From: Bathymodiolus brooksi
Taxonomy: Eukaryota > Mollusca > Bivalvia > Mytilida > Modiolidae
Assembly: GCA_963680875.1 (NCBI GenBank)
Contig: OY804589.1
Location: forward strand, 19,240,413 to 19,304,412
DNA length: 64,000 nt
Direction: 5' to 3'
Every line of letters begins with the position of its first letter. Positions within the stretch are counted from its first letter, which is position 1. The position numbers and the translations under genes were made by a program. The notes under the pieces were generated by a model. The model was not told the DNA's origin and ran no database searches. It saw only the letters and a program-made list of their open reading frames with translations. Of this stretch, positions 62,634-64,000 are shown in pieces.

Positions 62634-63920
62634 GGATCATGTAAGATATAAGGTAGTTTGTATTTTAATAGGAGTAAGGTAACTCCATTTCGTGGATTAT
62701 GTAAGATATTAGGTAGTTTGTATTTGAAAAGGAGTAAGGTAGCTCCGTGGATCATGTAAGATATTAGGTAATTTGTATTTTAATAGGAGTAAGGTAGCTC
62801 CATGGTGTGGATTATGTAAGATATTAGGTAGTTTGTATTTTAATAGGAGTAAGGTAGCTCCATGGTGTGGATTATGTAAGATATAAGGTAGTTTGTATTT
62901 TAATAGGAGTAAGGTAGCTCCATTTCGTGGATTATGTAAGATATAAGGTAGTTTTTAATTTAATAGGAGTAAGGTAGCTCAATTTCGTGGATTATGTAAG
63001 ATATTAGGTAGTTTGTATTTTAATAGGAGTAAGGTAGCTCCATGGATCATGTAAGATATAAGGTAGTTTGTATTTTAATAGGAGTAAGGTAGCTCCATGG
63101 ATCATGTAAGATATAAGGTAGTTTGTATTTCAATAGGAGTAAGGTAGCTCCATTTCGTGGATTATGTAAGATATTAGGTAGTTTGTATTTTAATAGGAGT
63201 AAGGTAGCTCCATGGATCATGTAAGATATAAGGTAGTTTTTTTTTTTAATAGGATTAAGGTATCTCCGTGGATCATGTAAGATATAAGGTAGTTTGTATT
63301 TTAATAGGAGTAAGGTAACTCCATTTCGTGGATTATGTAAGATATTAGGTAGTTTGTATTTGAAAAGGAGTAAGGTAGCTCCGTGGATCATGTAAGATAT
63401 TAGGTAATTTGTATTTTAATAGGAGTAAGGTAGCTCCATGGTGTGGATTATGTAAGATATAAGGTAGTTTGTATTTTAATAGGAGTAAGGTAGCTCCATG
63501 GTGTGGATTATGTAAGATATAAGGTAGTTTGTATTTTAATAGGAGTAAGGTAGCTCCATTTCGTGGATTATGTAAGATATAAGGTAGTTTTTAAGTTAAT
63601 AGGAGTAAGGTAGCTCAATTTCGTGGATTATGTAAGATATTAGGTAGTTTGTATTTTAATAGGAGTAAGGTAGCTCCATGGATCATGTAAGATATAAGGT
63701 AGTTTGTATTTTAATAGGAGTAAGGTAGCTCCATGGATCATGTAAGATATAAGGTAGTTTGTATTTTAATAGGAGTAAGGTAGCTCCATTTCGTGGATTA
63801 TGTAAGATATTAGGTAGTTTGTATTTTAATAGGAGTAAGGTAGCTCCGTGGATCATGTAAGATATAAGGTAGTTTTTTTTTTTAATAGGATTAAGGTATC
63901 TCCGTGGATCATGTAAGATA
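62634..63920 (+). repeat. 636-bp tandem duplication with several differences
   Basis: About 62,634-63,284 matches 63,270-63,920 at offset 636. Shared features are tatttgaaaagg, gatattaggtaatttg, two tccatggtgtgg units, gtagtttttaa and the 11-T run. Differences include attagg/ataagg near 62,825/63,461, gtttttaattt/gtttttaagtt near 62,957/63,593, tttcaatagg/ttttaatagg near 63,130/63,766, and ataagg/atcagg near 63,286/63,922. It has more differences than the 920- and 1,728-bp duplications and so is probably older. Confidence 0.85.
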
Positions 63921-64000
63921 TCAGGTAGTTTGTATTTTAATAGGAGTAAGGTAGCTCCGTGGATCATGTAAGATATAAAGTAGTTTGTATTTTAATAGAA

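Larger units (their letters stand above)
1..64000 (+). repeat. Satellite array, 60/55-bp monomers, filling the window
   Basis: Every line of the window is the same tandem monomer in one orientation. The modal unit is 60 bp, starts in the chosen phase with tttaataggag, and carries in order gtaaggtagctcc, atttcgtgg, atcatgtaagatata and aggtagtttgtat. Length variants of 55, 54, 56, 59 and 61 bp are interspersed. No unique sequence, inversion or insertion was found. The plus strand has stop codons in all three frames of each monomer (TAA at monomer positions 3-5, TAG at 17-19, TAA at 46-48). A long uninterrupted array of this kind is typical of eukaryotic satellite DNA and not of bacterial genomes. 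The array continues past both window edges, so its true length is unknown. I do not recognise the family and make no species call. Confidence 0.98.
48270..64000 (+). repeat. Family B satellite island 2 with higher-order repeats
   Basis: The marker agctcgatgg starts at 49,305, 50,054, 50,749, 51,499, 52,194, 52,943, 53,807, 54,327, 55,022, 56,055, 56,750, 57,499, 58,363, 59,283, 60,033, 60,728 and 61,477. Type I (750), the 695-bp derivative and the 749-bp extended type III follow each other at 50,749-52,943 and again at 59,283-61,477. The last 1.2 kb contains diverged units with tatttgaaaagg, tccatggtgtgg and T runs that parallel 36,970-37,600. The array runs off the right edge. Confidence 0.9.

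Noticed and set aside
1..64000. CRISPR array
   Set aside because: There is no repeat-spacer alternation; the whole 60- or 55-bp unit is repeated, with no unique spacers and no cas genes.
1..64000. G-quadruplex potential from the GG doublets
   Set aside because: Only pairs of G are present (monomer positions 8-9, 15-16, 31-32, 49-50), with loops of 5, 14 and 16 bases, which is too loose for a confident call.
1..64000. Telomeric or subtelomeric repeat
   Set aside because: No run of a short telomere-type motif is present. The unit is 60/55 bp throughout.

Overview
The whole 64-kb window is one uninterrupted, head-to-tail satellite DNA array. I see no protein-coding gene, RNA gene, mobile element or unique sequence anywhere in it. 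The basic unit is a 60-bp AT-rich monomer (20 G+C of 60, about 33%) with a common 55-bp short form that lacks 5 bp at one fixed site, and a rarer 54-bp form. Every copy lies in the same orientation, and the array runs off both ends of the window. Dividing 64,000 by 60 and by 55 gives between about 1,070 and 1,160 monomers. Array size, single orientation, higher-order repeats and layered recent duplications point to a eukaryotic heterochromatic satellite (centromeric, pericentromeric or subtelomeric). Nothing in the sequence identifies the species or the chromosomal position.

Layout: two sequence families alternate as A-B-A-B. Family A (about 1-11,640 and 39,690-48,270) is mostly 60-bp monomers. 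Its diagnostic words are gtatctcc, tttatattttaaaagg, ttcatgg, ttagtgg, tcctggatc with ggcagtttg, and tattagtaagg. Family B (about 11,640-37,480 and 48,270-64,000) mixes 60- and 55-bp monomers almost evenly. Its diagnostic words are gatattaggtag, tccatggcgtgg, tcgatgg, gtgtatcatg, ggtaatttg and gtacgatataaggtagg. A diverged zone with private variants (about 37,480-39,690) separates B from the second A island. The two A-to-B junctions, near 11,360-11,830 and 48,000-48,640, resemble each other, which suggests they descend from one junction.

Higher-order structure: family B is built from 11- to 15-monomer cassettes punctuated by the marker agctcgatgg. Marker spacings of 750, 695, 634, 749, 864, 290 and 115 bp recur and sum exactly from their monomer makeup. 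Family A has cassettes marked by attagtaagg at 700, 715, 1,120 and 1,360 bp spacing. Over these lie large, nearly identical duplications. Local ones have offsets of 6,985, 3,403, 2,308, 1,728, 1,120, 920, 841, 636 and 464 bp. Distant ones lie 25.8, 26.4 and 33.2 kb apart.

Reverse-strand open frames exist (up to 237 codons) because 60 is divisible by 3 and one reverse frame of the monomer lacks stops. They are broken at each 55-bp monomer and I judge them non-coding. All comparisons were made by eye, so duplication edges are good to about a monomer except where exact bases are stated.
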